DNA of 64,000 bases from Chloroflexota bacterium. Its GTDB lineage: Bacteria; Chloroflexota; Dehalococcoidia; Lucifugimonadales; JADFKI01. The stretch is from contig VXNZ01000009.1 of NCBI GenBank assembly GCA_009840355.1, forward strand, positions 88,761-152,760, written 5' to 3'. The notes under the pieces were generated by a model. It saw nothing but the letters and a program-made list of their open reading frames with translations, was not told the DNA's origin and made no database searches. This document shows, in pieces, positions 61,862-64,000 of the stretch. Position numbers and translations under genes: made by a program. Position 1 is the stretch's first letter. Every line of letters begins with the position of its first letter.

Positions 61862-64000
61862 TTAAGCCTGCCGGTAACCATTCCGCCGCCTTTCGCGATA
61901 GACGAGGAAAACGACAACAACGGCGCCAATAGTCAGAGGCACTCCGATAGCGGCAAGAATAATCTCGTTGAAGCCACCGGAACTCTGCTCAACACTCGAT
62001 GTCTTCACGACCGGTTCTGCCTTCTCAGCGACTGTCACCGTCGCTGTAGCTGTCGGCATTGGCGTTGGCGTTGGCATGAAGGCGGACGCGACAACAAGCT
62101 TCCTGTCGGGAATCGGTAGTGGAGCCGGTGTCGGTGTCGGCGCTGGAGTCGGGTCTTGCGCAGGCATCGAAGTTTGCCGCGCAGCGGGCGTCGCCACTCG
62201 CGCCACGAAGCCGGATGGCGCAGCAAGCGCAGCCGGAGCAGGCGTTGCCGTCGCGGGAGCGTCGTCGATGGTCAGGACAAATTTGCCAAGGCGTTCCACT
62301 TTCGTGACCACCCATGCATAGCCCGATTCCTCTCTCTCGCAGCGATGCTCCATCAGATGCCACTGCCCTGATACCACCGAATACACTCTTGCCCTGCCTT
62401 CGTCGCACACACTCGTGTCCTCTTTCCGTAGCCGCATCCACAACTCCGCCTTCGGAGTATAGACGACATCTATTGAACTCTCGCCATCCGGCTCGTAAGT
62501 GTTCGTTTCGAGCGCAAGAACGACTCGCTCATGAACGGTCGGCGCGCTGCCATGCGCTTGGAGGTTGACCTTCATCAACTCCACATCAACGTCCCTCGGC
62601 GGCGACAACGATTGTACTAGGAGTTTTACCGTACCGTCCGGCAAGACTACCACGCCACCTTCGTTGCGCGGCACGAACTGCCTAACATAGTCTGGAGGAA
62701 GTACCTCTAACATCACGACGATTTGTTCCGGGGCTTTTTTGGATGTGCTCACCTTTATGTAGATAACATCGACGTACTGTCCGGGCGGCAGATTGGACGA
62801 ATCCACCGAGACGGTAATCGGCACAGCGTCATCAGGCCCGTTCGATGTCCCTGAAGTTGGTTCCTGTGAAAGCCAATCCGCGCGACTCGACAGCGTGAAG
62901 TTCATAGGTTCGTATGTCCTGTTCCAGACCCTAACAGTCTGCGGCGCCGGACTGTCGCCGCCTTCAACTGCGCTGAAAATCAACGCCATAGGCGAAATGC
63001 CAGGTTGTGGAACGTATGCGGATTGCGCCGCTGGCACCACACCGGTCGTCCCTTCGGAGTCGCTCACGTCCTCTTTACGTCGCTTTGTAGTGAATGTCAA
63101 CGACTCGGTTTTGTCCTCTGGGAACGAGTCACTCAGAGATACCTCCACAATGTACTCTGTTCCAGAAATTAGAAGCCTGAGCCGTGTGCTCGCCACGTCA
63201 TTTGCCGAATCTGCCTGCTGAGTAGGTCTCCACAAATCGTAACGCTTGTCGCGATGACGGAAATAGACCGTCTGCGAGATTCCGCCCGAGTCTGCTATGA
63301 CAGCTCTGACAGTCGCGCCGTTCCTGCCAATGTGCACAACCTCGACGGATTCTACGCTCGGTGTCCGTAGCGTTGTGAATGACGTATGCACCGTCCGCTC
63401 ATCGGGGAACGAACTGTCGAGAGACGCCTGTACATCGTACTCGGTATTCGCGGTGAGTCCGGACAACCCTATCTCCGCGCTGTTGGTGGTACTCGTCTCT
63501 TGAGTGTCGCTCCACTCCCCCTGAGGCGTGGTGGTGCGATAGCGCAGATGCACGGTCTGGGAAGTGCCGTTGGCGTTAGCTATGCTGATGTTTGCTGTGG
63601 CAGCGGTCTGAGTTTCGTCATCAATGCTCACACCCGACACTACGGGGTCGGGCGGAAGCGTCCTAAAGATGTCCGTTTCGGATACGCTGAAGTCGGAAGT
63701 CAGAGAGGCTTCGGCTTCATACTCCGTATCGGAAGTTAGACCGGACAGCTTGACCTCTGCGCTGTCGGTGGTACTGGTAGTCTTCTGGATACCGCTCCAT
63801 TCTCCCTGAGGCGTGGTAGTGCGATAGCGCAGATGGACAGTCTGGCTCGTTCCGTCAGGGTCCGCTATTGTAATCACTGCGTTGGCAGTGGTCTGCGTCT
63901 CGTCCTTGACCTCAATCTTCGATATGCTGGGATAGCGCAGCGTTCTGAATGACGTATGCACCGTCCGCTCATCGGGGAACGAACTGTCGAGAGACGCCTG
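61862..64000 (-). CDS. Fibronectin type III/BACON-like surface protein, N-terminus beyond window
   Basis: About 713 codons visible, open at the right edge. From the window edge inward there are at least three FN3-like units of about 95 residues (SQTVHLRYRTTTPQGEWS twice, LSGLTANTEYDVQASLDSSF, then a diverged third). Next come a BACON-like domain (LIFSAVEGGDSPAPQTVRVW to LPPGQYVDVIYIKVS), a beta domain, a Pro/Thr/Ala linker (TPAPTPTPAPLPIPD) and a C-terminal helix with RRRR tail. This is the layout of a wall- or membrane-anchored adhesin. DNA of the unit at 63372-63430 is nearly identical to that at 63942-64000, so modules were duplicated recently. Confidence 0.88.
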   Translation of the reverse strand, partial: QASLDSSFPDERTVHTSFRTLRYPSISKIEVKDETQTTANAVITIADPDGTSQTVHLRYRTTTPQGEWSGIQKTTSTTDSAEVKLSGLTSDTEYEAEASLTSDFSVSETDIFRTLPPDPVVSGVSIDDETQTAATANISIANANGTSQTVHLRYRTTTPQGEWSDTQETSTTNSAEIGLSGLTANTEYDVQASLDSSFPDERTVHTSFTTLRTPSVESVEVVHIGRNGATVRAVIADSGGISQTVYFRHRDKRYDLWRPTQQADSANDVASTRLRLLISGTEYIVEVSLSDSFPEDKTESLTFTTKRRKEDVSDSEGTTGVVPAAQSAYVPQPGISPMALIFSAVEGGDSPAPQTVRVWNRTYEPMNFTLSSRADWLSQEPTSGTSNGPDDAVPITVSVDSSNLPPGQYVDVIYIKVSTSKKAPEQIVVMLEVLPPDYVRQFVPRNEGGVVVLPDGTVKLLVQSLSPPRDVDVELMKVNLQAHGSAPTVHERVVLALETNTYEPDGESSIDVVYTPKAELWMRLRKEDTSVCDEGRARVYSVVSGQWHLMEHRCEREESGYAWVVTKVERLGKFVLTIDDAPATATPAPAALAAPSGFVARVATPAARQTSMPAQDPTPAPTPTPAPLPIPDRKLVVASAFMPTPTPMPTATATVTVAEKAEPVVKTSSVEQSSGGFNEIILAAIGVPLTIGAVVVVFLVYRERRRNGYRQA

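Noticed and set aside
62900..64000. Apparent regularly spaced repeats, CRISPR-like
   Set aside because: They are in-frame fibronectin modules with about 285-bp periods and no spacers. No CRISPR array is seen anywhere in the window.

Overview
The window looks like a chromosomal segment of an uncultured, GC-rich bacterium. I infer Chloroflexota, most likely a SAR202/Dehalococcoidia-type lineage. The grounds are a CopC-CopD-cytochrome c fusion, an LLM flavin oxidoreductase, a CaiB/BaiF CoA transferase, an arylsulfotransferase-like protein, an actinobacterial/Chloroflexota-style ClpC, frequent TTG/GTG starts, and gaps full of short dispersed palindromic repeats. There is no rRNA or taxonomic marker, so this stays an inference.

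Layout. 0-3 kb: a branched-chain-type substrate-binding lipoprotein cut by the window edge, a decayed zinc-ribbon gene, and an SsuBC/TauBC-like ABC permease and ATPase. 3-7.3 kb: an AAE3-like acyl-CoA synthetase facing clpC. 7.5-16.8 kb: a run of exported genes on one strand: thioredoxin-like lipoprotein, two His-rich exported proteins, a YtkA/FixH-like membrane protein, a CopC-CopD-YtkA-cytochrome c fusion and a polytopic membrane protein. This is probably a metal (copper)/redox module of the cell envelope. 16.8-24 kb: a FitAB/VapBC-type toxin-antitoxin pair, then purF-purN-purM, a Fic protein, and purH. 24-27 kb: glycosyltransferase, orphan GlnR-like regulator, small lipoprotein, class IV aminotransferase. 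27-36.5 kb: a defence-like stretch with a single-chain type IIG restriction-modification enzyme, a coupled DUF6978-like/DUF1828 pair, comF, an NHL propeller, a NERD-nuclease/helicase and a frameshifted TPR gene. 36.6-44 kb: a GatC/GatA-like pair, tRNA-Pro, an arylsulfotransferase-like protein, a tiny ATGA-coupled gene pair, an RNase II/R-type exonuclease, an LLM oxidoreductase and HigBA. 44-47.5 kb: citramalate synthase behind a T-box leader with a consensus promoter, then a PDZ protein. 47.7-60.3 kb: ordinary metabolism and transport (two MFS exporters, galU, CaiB-type CoA transferase, nucleosidase, JAMM protein, folD-queA, SRPBCC protein, CPA2 antiporter, SDR). 60.4-64 kb: tRNA-Thr, IS21 debris with a broken istB, and a large fibronectin-III surface protein running off the window.

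Links between genes. purF/N/M/H and folD supply purines and one-carbon units. The T-box on cimA and the aminotransferase point to branched-chain amino-acid control. The strongest candidates for something undescribed are the exported His-rich/CopCD/thioredoxin cluster at 8.3-16.8 kb, the DUF6978/DUF1828 pair beside the type IIG enzyme, and a 37-bp palindrome sitting in frame inside queA. At least four families of short intergenic repeats recur across the window. One family lies directly before three start codons, and another abuts a truncated gene.
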